A stretch of DNA of 64,000 bases from Scilla litardierei (taxonomy: Eukaryota > Streptophyta > Magnoliopsida > Asparagales > Asparagaceae): the NCBI GenBank assembly GCA_030789695.1, contig CM061142.1:42889375-42953374 (forward strand), in the 5' to 3' direction. Shown here piece after piece: positions 20,641 to 31,095 of this stretch. The position numbers and the translations under genes were made by a program. The notes below the pieces were generated by a model. It was given only the letters and a program-made list of their open reading frames with translations, had not been told where the DNA came from and made no database searches. Numbering within the stretch: position 1 is the first letter of the stretch; the number at the start of each line of letters is the position of its first letter.

Positions 20641-23600
20641 TCAGGCTTGCAGGTCTTTCAACTGTCGCATACCAATGTTCTTTACAAGCTTTACAAAAGT
20701 ACATTTAGGCAATGCCTCAGTAAGAAGATCAGCTAAGTTGTTGCATGACTGGATCTGTCGAACTTCAATCTGCTTGTCGTTCTTCTGCTCGTGCGTCCAG
20801 AAAAACTTGGGAGAAATGTGTTTTGTCCTGTCGCCTTTGATGTAGCCCTTCTGAAGCTGAGCAATGCATGCGGCGTTGTCTTCGAATAGGGCAGTAGGCT
20901 CCAGATCACTGGTCTTCAGGCCAGTGGATTGGAGGATGTGTTGGACGACGGAGCGTAGCCAAAAACATTCTCTGCTCGCCTCATGGATCGCGATGAGCTC
21001 TGCATGGTTGGAAGATGTAGCAGTAGTGGTTTGTTTTACCGATCTCCAAGAGATAGCAGTACCTCCGTAGGTAAATACAAAACCTGTTTGAGATTTTGCC
21101 GTGTGCGGATCAGAGAGATAACCTGCATCAGCATAACCAAACAATTTGGGGGAGGCACCTCTCTGGTAGTAAAGTCCAAGATCAATGGAACCCTGAAGGT
21201 ATCGCAGAAGATGCTTTACTCCGTTCCAGTGGCGCTTTGTAGGCGCAGCACTGTGTCTGGCTAGTAGATTAACTGTAAACGCTATATCGGGACGCGTACA
21301 GTTAGCCAGATATAGAAGTGCTCCAATGGCACTGAGGTAGGGTACTTCAGGACCCAGTATCTCCTCCCCCTCTTCCAGTGGCCGGAAGGGGTCCTTATGT
21401 ACATCTAGTGATCTTACGACCATAGGAGTACCTAAAGGATGACATTTATCCATATGAAACTTGCGTAGAAGTTTCTTTGTATAATTAGATTGGTGTAATA
21501 GGATTCCACCTCTTAGGTGTTCTATCTGTAAGCCAAGACAATACTTTGTTTTGCCTAGGTCTTTCATTTCAAAAGTATGTTTAAGGCTTTCAGATATCTC
21601 TTTGATCTCTGCAGGAGATCCTATGAGATTTAAGTCATCTACATATACAGCTATGATGACAAATCCTGTTCCCGTTCTTTTGATAAAGATACACGGGCAG
21701 ACTTCGTTATTCGTGAATCCTTGCTGTGCAAGAAAATCACTTAGTCTGTTATACCACATCTTGCCCGATTGTTTTAGACCATATAATGATCTATGTAGCC
21801 TTACAGAGAATACGTCCCGAGGTATCTCTTTCATCTCTGGGGGTAGATTAAACCCATCAGGAAGTCTCATATAGATATTTTTATCTATATCGCCATATAG
21901 ATATGCAGTCACAACGTCCATGAGCTGCATTTCTAGGCTTTCCAGAGAAGTTAGGCTGATTAAAAATCGGAAGGTGATCGAATCCATGACCGGGGAATAC
22001 GTATCTTCGTAATCAATCCCCGGTCTTTGGGAAAATCCCTGGGCTACAAGGCGTGCCTTATAGCGAACGATCACATTATTTTCTTCTCTTTTTCTTATGA
22101 AAACCCACTTATATCCCACAGGTTTTACACCTACTAGTGTTTGGACTACTGGTCCAAAGACTTTGCGTTTCAAGAGTGAGTCCAGCTCTACTCTTATTGC
22201 CTCGTCCCACTTTGGCCAATCATCTCTGCGTTTACATTCCGCTAGAGATCGTGGTTCGACGTCATCGTCATATTCAGTGACGTGAACTGCAATATCGAAC
22301 GCAAAATCGTCGTCGACGACTATGTTATTTCTGTCCAGTACTTCTCCAGTACGTACAAAATTTAATGATGTTTCTCCTATTGTTTCCTCTGCTGGGGAAA
22401 TCAAGAGGGGAGAAGTAGCTGGTCTGAGCTCAGCATCCTGTGGAGGGATAATCTTAGTATCGCCAGGAGTCTTCCTCTTTCGAGGAACTTTATCTTTTGA
22501 ACCTGGTGGGCGTCCTCTTTTCATTTGAGGTACAACCAATTCTGTTGCCGGTGGGCTGCATCCATCTATGGGGATGTCAATCCTAGCTGGCGTATTGGCA
22601 GCAGGGACGTGTGAACGGACAATCTTCTGGTTGTCCGTGAATTTATCCGGTAAAAGATGTACTGTATTCTGGATGTGAAGGATCTTCAGGATCTCATCTT
22701 CACACAGATTAGTACGCGGATCATATAGGGACAAAGACTTCTGGTCCCAACTAATGGTCTCAGTAGCTTCTGGCTTCTTAGACTGTGTGCCCAGTATTGG
22801 AAAAAATTTCTCATTAAATTCACAGTCTGCAAAACGTGCCTTGAATGCGTCACCCGTCAGGGGTTCAAGGTATCTGATAATAGAGGGCGAATCAAACCCA
22901 ATATATATACCTAGACGACGCTGAGGACCCATTTTGGTCCTCTGCGGTGGTGCTATTGGGACATATACCGCACAACCAAACACTCTCAAATGAGAGATAT
23001 CCGGAGGTGCGCCGTATGCTAGTTGCATCGGGGATAAAGTGTGACCTCCAGAGGGTCTTATCCTAATAAGTGATGCGGCATGTAAAATAGCATGCCCCAA
23101 GCATCCACATGCAACTGGGATTGCATAAGCAATGGACGTGCAATCCATTGGAGTCTCTTTATAAGAGCCTCAGCTAATCCGTTTTGGGTGTGAACATGTG
23201 CTACCGGATGTTCAACTTCAATACCCATTGCCCGGCAATAGTCTTCGAAGACTTGTGAAGTAAATTCTCCCGCATTATCAAGACGTAGTTTCTTGATATG
23301 GTTATCGGGGAAATGAGCACGCAACCTTATTATTTGTGCCAATAGCTTTGGAAAAGCTAGGTTGCGGGTGGACAAGAGGCACACATAAGACCATTTGGTT
23401 GATGCATCAATCAGTACCATGAAGTACCGAAATGGGCCATTTGCGGGGTGAATAGGCCCGCAAATGTCACCATGAATTCTCTCAAGGAAGCCAGGAGACT
23501 CTAATCCCACTTTCAGGAGGGATGGTCTCGTTATTAGTTTTCCCTTAAAACAAGGGAGACATGGAAATTCACCCTTTTGAAGAATCTTCAGGTTCTTCAA

Positions 23601-24110
23601 TTTGTGTCCACGGGATTCAGTGATGATGCGGCGCATCATTGCTGTTCCAGGGTGACCAAGTCTATTGTGCCAGAGTTGGAATTCTGGTAGTGATTGGCAC
23701 GTCTGGTGTTCAATCATATTGGCTTCTACTGGTTGAATGTATGTTTGGTATAGACCCGACGGGAGTCCCTTGAATCGCTCGCAGATGATCTTCCGGTCAT
23801 CTTTTTGACGAGTTACAATTAGATATTCAACCTTATTTTTATCCCTGGTCTCTAAGTGATATCCGTTTAAACGGAAATCCTTGAAACTTACGAGATTTCT
23901 GTTTGATATAGGAGAGAATAATGCATTATTAATTTGAAGTCTTGTGTTATTTGGGAGCAATATAATTGTTTCACCAGTTCCTTCGATTATTTGGGACAAT
24001 CCTGAAATTGTGATAACAGGACAATCATATTTGTTTAAGCTATTAAAATAGCAATGATCGCGAAGGATTGTGTGCGTCGAGGCACTGTCCACTAGGCACT
24101 CAGACATCAT
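20641..24110 (-). pseudogene. Element D pol (protease, integrase, RT, RNase H), one frameshift
   Basis: From the ATG at 24110: protease-like LVDSASTHTIL, zinc motif HNRLGH...CLPCFKGK, integrase D-D-E (HGDICGP, LDNAGEFTSQ, NGLAEALIK), linker, RT with LVAQGFSQRPG, YVDD at 21634-21645, then RNase H (GYADAGYLSD, SSNHAELIAIHEASREC) and the stop at 20641. The two frames, 24110-23058 and 23148-20641, join near 23100, where about one base is missing in a TGGGG stretch after VDAW; this could also be a sequencing error. Otherwise no stop is seen across about 1150 codons. The protease has Ala where Gly is usual in the D-S-G motif. Confidence 0.9.
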
Positions 24111-24238
24111 CTATATAAGCCAAAAAAAAATTTTATTTGAGGGAAAATGTAGACAACATTCATAAATAAAAGTCCGCACTAAAGCAAATAACAGATGAAG
24201 ATACATCGAATTCTAAATGCATAGATAAATGATGATGC
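24111..24238 (-). other. gag-pol spacer of D with splice acceptor-like sequence
   Basis: 128 bases between the gag stop and the pol ATG, in sense orientation ending with a T-rich tract and GGCTTATATAG directly before the ATG. A has an equivalent CATCTTTTTAG; in F the AG is changed to AA. The donor was not identified. Confidence 0.45.
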
Positions 24239-25252
24239 TCAATCTAGCAGATCGTCGTTCTCGAAGTCTTTAGCAGTAAAGACTGTTGGTGGTTGTACAC
24301 CTGCCAAGTTTGTTTCAGGTCGAGACTTCTGGCTCGCCTGATATAGATCCTGTAGGTGGTGAGGAGTGCGGCAGTTTCTGGACCAATGGCCAGTCATGCC
24401 GCATCTATGGCATTTGTCCTCCCAGGTCTTCTTTGGAAGTGATACGTGCTTGGTGTCCTTTCGCTTCCAAGTGAAGTTTCTTTTCCCTTTATTGTTTTTG
24501 TTTGTCTGGGAAGCTGCACCTCTTGGTTGCTTCATTACCACTTTCCCTTTAGTATTTTTAGTCTTCCTCTTGTTTTTCCACTTCTGGGGAGAAACGTGGT
24601 GGGCTTCAGGGATAGGGGCAGTGCCAGCTGGACGTAAGTTATGAGTTGCTAGCAGTAAATCTCGATTCTGCTCTGCTCTAAGTAGGCATGAGATCAGATC
24701 GGAGAATCTTGTGAAGTTGCGTTCACGATACTGCTGCATGAGGATTGCATCTTTCTCGTGAAACGAGGTAAATGTTTTTTCCAACATGCGCTGTTCTGTC
24801 ACTTCTTCACCGCACAACTTCAAGCGTGAGGTGATGTTATGAAGTGCAGAATTATACTCAGCGACGGACTTATAGTCCTGAAGTCTGAGGTTTTCCCACT
24901 CATAACTGGCACGGGGTAATATAACATCAATTTGATGTTTATACCGTGCTTCCAGTGCTGTCCACAGGTCCTTCGGGTCCTCAACCGTTAAGTATTCGGC
25001 CTTTAAGGTCCGATCTATATGCTTCCTAATGTAGATTATGGCTTTCGCCTTATCTACATCGGATACAGTGGTTGTGGGGCTGCTGCTAGCTGTAGCAGAA
25101 GCTTCGGCCGCTGCTGGGGCCGAGGAAGGAGCCAAAATGGACCCAAGGAGGGCCATTGAACGCAAGTGGAACTTCAGGTCCACTCGCCAACTCAGGTAAT
25201 TTGTCCCTGCAGAATCGAGGACCTCAAAATCGACGCTTGCCAATTTTGCCAT
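24239..25252 (-). CDS. gag: Gag of element D (UBN2-type capsid, zinc knuckle)
   Basis: Complete 337-codon ORF starting MAKLASVDFEVLDSAGTNYL. Residues 1-60 form the N-terminal Gag region (SWRVDLKFHLR) with an Ala/Ser-rich insertion. Residues about 70-200 are the UBN2 / gag-polypeptide region (KAIIYIRKHIDRTLKAEYL, DLWTALEARYKH, YEWENLRLQDYKSVAEYNS). A Lys-rich stretch follows, then CHRCGMTGHWSRNC, a CX2CX4HX4C zinc knuckle, and the acidic tail DFENDDLLD. Gag forms the cytoplasmic particle and binds element RNA. It ends in a stop and pol begins 128 bases later, unlike the single gag-pol ORF of many copia elements. Confidence 0.9.
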   Translation of the reverse strand: MAKLASVDFEVLDSAGTNYLSWRVDLKFHLRSMALLGSILAPSSAPAAAEASATASSSPTTTVSDVDKAKAIIYIRKHIDRTLKAEYLTVEDPKDLWTALEARYKHQIDVILPRASYEWENLRLQDYKSVAEYNSALHNITSRLKLCGEEVTEQRMLEKTFTSFHEKDAILMQQYRERNFTRFSDLISCLLRAEQNRDLLLATHNLRPAGTAPIPEAHHVSPQKWKNKRKTKNTKGKVVMKQPRGAASQTNKNNKGKRNFTWKRKDTKHVSLPKKTWEDKCHRCGMTGHWSRNCRTPHHLQDLYQASQKSRPETNLAGVQPPTVFTAKDFENDDLLD

Positions 25253-25334
25253 TTATCTACGTATTTTAAAATGAGCATGAATTAATTAAAATTCAAAAAT
25301 TCATGCATAAAGAAAAAAAAACAAGTAAAAATGC

Positions 25335-25756
25335 GGGGATCGGCCAGATACCCAAAATAGTACACAGTCCAAAGTTCGTTTAAAGTCCATAATAGAAAAA
25401 AAAATAATACAACTTTGGAAACCCAAACTGAACTGGGTCCATATATCTCCGTCTTCATATGCTGTTGCATCGAGCTTTGGCTTACACAGTCATGAATCGA
25501 CTCCTTGCGGTCCAACGGACGTGGCCAGGGAATTGACTAAGCCAGGACCACTTGTTACCCAGTCAAGCTAGGTTGGTCCAGCAAACTTAGCCAAGCACAT
25601 TGACCGACATCATGATCCATTGAAGGAGTTTTCATCAATTCTATGTGCTGTTGCATCGAGCTTTGGCTTTAAAATACAAATTTCCTCACTTACAAATTCT
25701 CTCAAAAGAAAATAAAAGTGCAAGGAATGTAAATAGGTATACAATGGCCGATCCCG
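25335..25756 (-). other. Long-range complementary pair in D leader
   Basis: GGGGATCGGCCAGATACCC near 25335 pairs with GGTAT, an ACAA bulge and TGGCCGATCCC near 25736-25756. The core GGATCGGCC is shared with A and F. The adjacent arm is GATACC/GGTAT here but AGTCCCAC/GTGGGACT in A and F. Confidence 0.65.
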
Positions 25757-25898
25757 AAAAACACATTTTTACTTATTTAAACATCCACGCAGTTCTAAAT
25801 ATGCTACATGCATAAAAATAAACAACCACGCATATATCTCAAGCATAACATATGGTAAAGGAAACTAGAAAATATGATTATCTCGTAGACCACGTGGA

Positions 25899-25952
25899 AA
25901 CGTCATACACCGTTAGGTTAGTTGACTAACGGCAGAGCGGTCTCAGGATCTT
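25899..25952 (-). other. Conserved leader hairpin block (D copy)
   Basis: Same block as in A and F: GATCCTGAGACCGC, CCGTTAG-loop-CTAACGG, TGTATGACGTT in sense orientation. Located about 650 bases upstream of gag. Confidence 0.7.
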
Positions 25953-26042
25953 TAAGATAATTATATTTTGAAAAATCTTAATATTCCATAAATAATTAAT
26001 AATGCAAGAGTGATGTTTAACATAATTTTAGCAATATGACAA

Positions 26043-26325
26043 ATTGGGCGTCAGGCCCATAACAAGAAATTAAAATAAATTAATATTTTCATTGGAGCTG
26101 CAGGCCCATAAGTAAAATATTAATCATTTTAATAAGCAATTTTATTAACTTGGCTTCTAGCCCAATAAGCCAAATTAATTTAGTATTAATCTTTGGGCTT
26201 CAGGCCCAGTTGCAAAATTTTAATTGACATATAAAATTTGCAATTGGATTAACTGGGCTTCTGGCCCAATTTGGAAAACCAAAATAATAATTAATCGGAA
26301 TGGAATTGCAGGCCCATAAAACATA
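26043..26325 (-). repeat. Series of GGGC...GCCC hairpins in D leader
   Basis: Six related motifs spaced about 45-58 bp (around 26046, 26100, 26152, 26195, 26253, 26306), for example TGGGCTTCAGGCCCA and TGGGCTTCTGGCCCA. Most can fold as 4-5 bp GC hairpins. The arrangement is analogous to the hairpin arrays of leaders A and F. Confidence 0.65.
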
Positions 26326-27440
26326 CAGATAGTATGATTTATTAAATATAATAAATTCTACTATCTACGGCCTATATGTATAAGAGATCTGTGAATAGCC
26401 ATTGTACTATCTACGGCCTCTTTCTTAGCAAATAGCCATTGTATTAGATTCTCAGAATGGTGACTTCTGGTGATTAACACTAGATAATTAATCATATAGC
26501 TCATAGCCAAATTAATTAAGTTTGATTTATTAAATATACAGATTGGTGGGCTTCATTAAATATAATAGCATATAGCTCATTGCATTTTTCATTGTCAGTT
26601 TTATCTCCTTCTTCAATTATTATTATTATTATTATTTTTCAAATTTGACGTTGCTGCCTTGATTTTGCACACAGTAAGTAAGATGCTTATGCAAGGTCAT
26701 GCTTAATTTCTAGTGTTAATGCACTGTATGCAAACTGGCACATATTGCTAGAATTTTAGGTCCAACAAGACAAAAGCTTTGAATTTAGCATGCCATTTAG
26801 AGGGGTTCGATGAATTTGGCTAGGCCCCACGCCATTCAAAATGGTGACAAGTGATAACATCTTAGGCATTTGCATCTTCAGATTTCCCGGCCACAAATTT
26901 CTTTTTTTTAAAATTTTTGTTATTAATCAGATTTATACAAGACTTTAAGATAAGCTTTGTAAAATCATGTTTATCAATATATTGTAATTTTCTACGGGAT
27001 CAAAAAGTATTACCTCTGTTGAATATTGGACTCCCCGGATTTGGTTTTGATGATGAGCAAACATAAATAATCCATGAACTAACAATTTGTGAGCGCAGTT
27101 TTGGAGATCGTCGCCAATTTCATGAGAACATTCAAAGCGACATCTCAACACTTCCCAAAGCTCATATTCATGCCTAAAGCTTCGTTGAAGCTCTTGCGAC
27201 GCTTTGGAAGTTATGAAGATTCAATCGAAGCTCTCAAAGACCATTCTTTAAGGTTTTATTTATAGTCTTTTAGTTTCGATTGATAGATTGTTAAGCCTTG
27301 AGTATATCTTACATCTCTATCTTCATTACGCTCATTTCGTAGCTCTAGGATCCTTGCACAAGTTCATTCTAACTTCCTCGAAGCATCGCGCTTCGATTCG
27401 GACTTTATTGTGCATGTTAGTTGGTACAAGAACAAGTACT

Positions 27441-27953
27441 GACCGACTAGATGGTGATCTAGTCGGTCGGCAACTGTTCTTGAACCGACTAGTTTGATTC
27501 CTTAATTTCTTGGACTTTACTGTTTACAGTTAGTCGGTCTACGTTGACTCACCGACCGACTAGTTTGTGAACTAGTCGGTTAGTGATGCTTCTTTGACCG
27601 ACTAGTTATGACTTACTGTTCATGCTAAATTTCTCCTAAGCTTCTGTTTATCGTTAGTCGGTCTAAGAACGTTTGGTGACCGACTAGTTGACAATCTAGT
27701 CGGTCAACTTTTGTTCTTGGACCGACTAAGTCACTTTGTACTCAGACTAATTCTTTTTGCTCTTAGTCGGTCTACGTTCATTGGCTGACCGACTAGTTGT
27801 GAAACTAGTCGGTCAGACAGTCTTCTTGGACCGACTAGATTTCTAGGTCTGAATTTCTATCTCTTCTCAGATCCTCACTTAGTCGGTCCACGTTGTTTGA
27901 CTGACCGACTAGTTGATGAACTAGTCGGTCAGTGATTGTTCTTTGACCGACTA
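27441..27953 (+). promoter_or_regulatory. Palindrome array in E 5' LTR
   Basis: Five core hairpins of the type GACCGACTAG-N8-CTAGTCGGTC at 27441, 27554, 27678, 27787 and 27903 (spacing 109-124 bp). Each is flanked by outward copies of TAGTCGGTC and GACCGACTA. The array ends about 55 bp before the TATA box, the position of an upstream promoter region. Repeated LTR palindromes have been reported for Sireviruses (from memory). Confidence 0.85.
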
Positions 27954-28008
27954 ATTCTCACAGATTTCTATCCGTTGGTGAATGACCTAACTTGTTTTTA
28001 TGGGACCC

Positions 28009-28016
28009 TATAAATA
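28009..28016 (+). promoter_or_regulatory. TATA box of E 5' LTR
   Basis: TATAAATA in the context GGGACCCTATAAATACGAA, just downstream of the palindrome array. The 3' LTR has the same sequence near 38698. Confidence 0.7.
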
Positions 28017-28768
28017 CGAACCTAGGTCATTTCTATCTAGGTTAGAGCTTCCATTCAGAGATTCATTGAGATCAAAAGAGATAGCCATTCTCACTCAAAT
28101 CAAAAGCTCTCTTCCTCACAAGAAACCCATTCTCTCTCATTCCTAGATCTAGAATCCATCTAGAGAGAAGGTTGTTCTTGGTGAGCTCTTCAAGCTATTG
28201 CTTGATCCAAGTCTCCAAATCATTCCTAGGCACCGATTGCTGGTCATTTCCTTGGTGCTAGGTCTTGGTGACTTCATCTTCCTCAAATCCTTCATTTCAC
28301 CATTTGGGTAAGAAAAACTCAAGGTATAGGATTTTGTGGTAAGATTGTTTATTTCATTTAATCTCTTTAATATTGCTTTGTGATTCTCTCGGTTGTGAGA
28401 GAAGGTTGTGATCCCGGGTTGTGGGATTCACGTTTGCTATTGCATGTATGATTTGATCTTGTGAAGGTTTTTCACAAGATATTCATAGTGGAAATCTTGA
28501 GTTAGGGTTTCTAACTCAAGTATCCGGAGGGGATCCGGGTGGTTGGGACGTAGGATCACCGGGAACAAGTCGGGGAGACTTGGGTGGATCCGAACCCATT
28601 AACATCGTTTGTTAGCATTGTAAATTTTGTGTTGTCATTCAATTTAAGCTTCCGCAAATTGATTTGGTAGTTGTTTGCAATTTAATTTGGAATTATACTC
28701 CTTATTATTTTAAAGTACTATTCACCCCCCCTCTAGTACTTGTGCAGTAGCTGGTAGGGCATTACATT

Positions 28769-28780
28769 TGGTATCAGAGC
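28769..28780 (+). other. Primer binding site of E (initiator tRNA-Met)
   Basis: TGGTATCAGAGC two bases after the LTR is complementary to the 3' end of plant initiator tRNA-Met, the standard copia primer. Confidence 0.93.
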
Positions 28781-28793
28781 AAGATACTTAGCT

Positions 28794-31042
28794 ATGTCTG
28801 CCAACGACAACAAGACCGTGCGTCCACCTTCCAACTATGACACCTTCAGGAACCGAGAAGGAGCATCTTCGGTGATGGAAGGACATTCCTCTACGAGGCC
28901 TCCATTCTTCAACGGTACCAACTACGGGTACTGGAAATGCCGGATGGAAACCTTCCTCCGGAGTGCGTCTCTATGGAGGACCACAATGAAGGAATACATC
29001 GAGCCCGAAGAAGAAGACTTTGAGAAATGGACAACCGCGGAGGTCGCCGCGGAGGTAAGCAATGCCAAGGCAATGAACGCCTTGCAATGCGCATTGGAGC
29101 CCGAGGACTTCAATAAGATATGCACATGTAAGAGTGCATATCAAATTTGGAACTCCCTCCTCATTCTACATGAAGGGACGAGTCGGGTAAGAGACTCTAA
29201 ACTCGTAGTCGTAAACAAAGATTACGAAATGTTTCATATGCAACAGGGCGAGAAGATGAAAGAATATTACGCTCGCTTCGTTGACATAATAAACGAGTTA
29301 GAGGCCCTCGGCAAGTCCTACACTCAAAAGGAGAAGTGCTCAAAGCTTATCGAAGGACTTCCTTCTTCTGGGGAGAAATGCACCTTCGCCATCGAGGAAG
29401 GTAATGACATGAATAAGTACTCCGTAGTTCAACTAATGAGTACTTTAATGTCGTACGAGGTACGCAAGGATAGCAAGCTCAAATTGCAAGAAAATATGAA
29501 GTCTTATCTAAAGCAAGACGAACCAAAGAAAAAGGCTATTGTCTTCAAAGCCGCTCCATCCACATCCACATCAACCGATGATGAAGAATCGGAAAATGAG
29601 TTGGACTTGGAATCCATAGCTCTCATGGCTAAGAAGTTCAACCGTTTCTTCCGAAAAGGTAACTATAAGAACAAAGCTAAATTTGGTTCTTCTAACACCC
29701 TTCCTCTCCTTTGTGTTTTAAATGCAATAAGCCAGGACACATCAAAGCGGATTGTCCTCAAAACAAGCAAAAGGAGAAGTGGAAGGCGCCGAAGTTCGAC
29801 AAGTCAAAGAAGTACAAAAAGGGGTACAAGAAAGGACTTGTCGGAGCAACATTCACCGACTCCGAGGATTCCTCAAGCGGAGAGTCGGATGATGAGAACG
29901 TGGAGCAAGCGCACATGTGCTTCATGGCAAGAGAGGAGCATGATCAAGGATCCTCCTCTTCCGATGATAGTGATGACGAAAGAAATGAGGTAACCATGGA
30001 CGATCTTAGGAATGCTAACTCTCAACTTTGGTCAAAATACACTAAGCTAGTAAATAGATATACTAAAGTAAAAGATGACCTAGCTAGCATTCAAACCTCG
30101 CCTAAGACTATCATCACCAACAACGACACCGTTGTTGAAGAGTTAAGAAATGAGATTGTTAATCTCAAATCTAAACTTGAACATGTTAGCATTGAGGATG
30201 CGGAAGAACATAAGATAGCGGATTTAACTTCTCAAAACTCGACTTTGAGTATTGAGAACGAGAATCTTAAATCTCGTGTTTATGTGCTCACATCGCAAAT
30301 ATCCACTTTGGATATTTCTTTGCGTTCTCTCAAAGAGAAATATGAGGACACATTGGGCCGAATCAACAAATTCAACAAGGGTAAGGGCCACTTGGATAAT
30401 ATCCTAAAAGACTTACTTCCGGCCAAACACCACATTGGCTTGGGGTATATGATGGGAAATTCATCCAAGTCGGTCACTACTTTTGTAAGGCCAACTTCCG
30501 AAGCCTCAACGAGTGGTAGCAAACACTCTATTGGTAGTTCATCTACCAATGGTGCTTCCACCTCGTCCACACCCTCTTTTGGAAAGAAACCCACTTTGGG
30601 TGGACCTCCAAAGAAGGGGCATGCTTATATGTACACAAATACCATGCCACGTAGGAACACACGTCCTACTCCACCATCTCACACATATGATGATTTCTAT
30701 GCTACACGTTCACGGGCACGTGCACACCATGTGAGACACCCTCACGCACGTGTTCCCACACATGCATATGTACACCCACCTCATCATATGAATAATTCTC
30801 GTCGTGCACCATTCCATCATGTCCCGTATGCCTATCCACAACATGCATCACGTAGAAATCAACGTCGCATGCATGCACCCAATAGGATGATGGCTCCCAA
30901 AATTTTCACTATTTGGAGCCCAAAGGACACAAGCATGGATGAAAAACAAGAGTATATGAATGCTTATTTTTCGGATGTTGTGCATAGTAGGAATTATGTG
31001 GGGAAGTCTAAGTCCAATTGGACTTGGCTTCCAAAGGTCTAA
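28794..31042 (+). pseudogene. Element E gag, one frameshift
   Basis: ATG at 28794 (MSANDNKTVRPPSNYD). The first frame carries the UBN2-type Gag domain (PPFFNGTNYGYWKCRMETFL, YEMFHMQQGEKMKEYYARF). The frame shifts near 29710 (about one base) just before the zinc knuckle CFKCNKPGHIKADC, which continues in the second frame with acidic Ser/Asp stretches, a coiled coil (about 30000-30400) and a His/Pro/Arg-rich tail ending TWLPKV at the stop 31040-31042. About 750 codons overall, typical of the long Sirevirus Gag, whose extended C-terminus is a lineage trait. Confidence 0.85.
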
Positions 31043-31095
31043 TCCCTTGGACCCAATGACCTTGGGTACCATGATATGAAATTTTCTATATTTAG
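31037..31095 (+). other. Putative intron at the gag-pol boundary of E
   Basis: 59 bases from GTCTAA after CCAAAG to TTTCTATATTTAG. Removing it joins ...CCAAAG to GTACTCAAG in frame, linking Gag to the protease (LDSGCSKHMTGD). It contains the gag stop. It is at the lower size limit for plant introns, and the donor is not consensus after GT. Confidence 0.4.

Larger units (their letters stand above)
25253..27016 (-). other. 5' leader of element D (gag-proximal part)
   Basis: No credible ORF. In sense order after E: AT-rich DNA with a TTA repeat (about 26617-26637), a GGGCC hairpin series (26043-26325), the conserved CCGTTAG block (25899-25952) and the long-range stem (25335-25756). A direct repeat around GTTGCATCGAGCTTTGGCTT occurs at about 25463 and 25650, flanking about 165 bp absent from A and F. 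The leader continues beyond E at 39461-39667. Confidence 0.7.
27017..28766 (+). repeat. 5' LTR of element E (1750 bp)
   Basis: TGTTGAATATTGG...GGGCATTACA. Layout: about 420 bp of upstream sequence, the palindrome array (27441-27953), TATA box (28009-28016), then the transcribed part, ending with CACCCCCCCTCTAGTACT near the 3' end, a typical Sirevirus LTR terminus. Confidence 0.95.

Noticed and set aside
27441..27953. CRISPR-like spaced palindromic repeats
   Set aside because: Plant nuclear context, placement inside an LTR, variable half-sites and no cas genes; this is an LTR promoter array.
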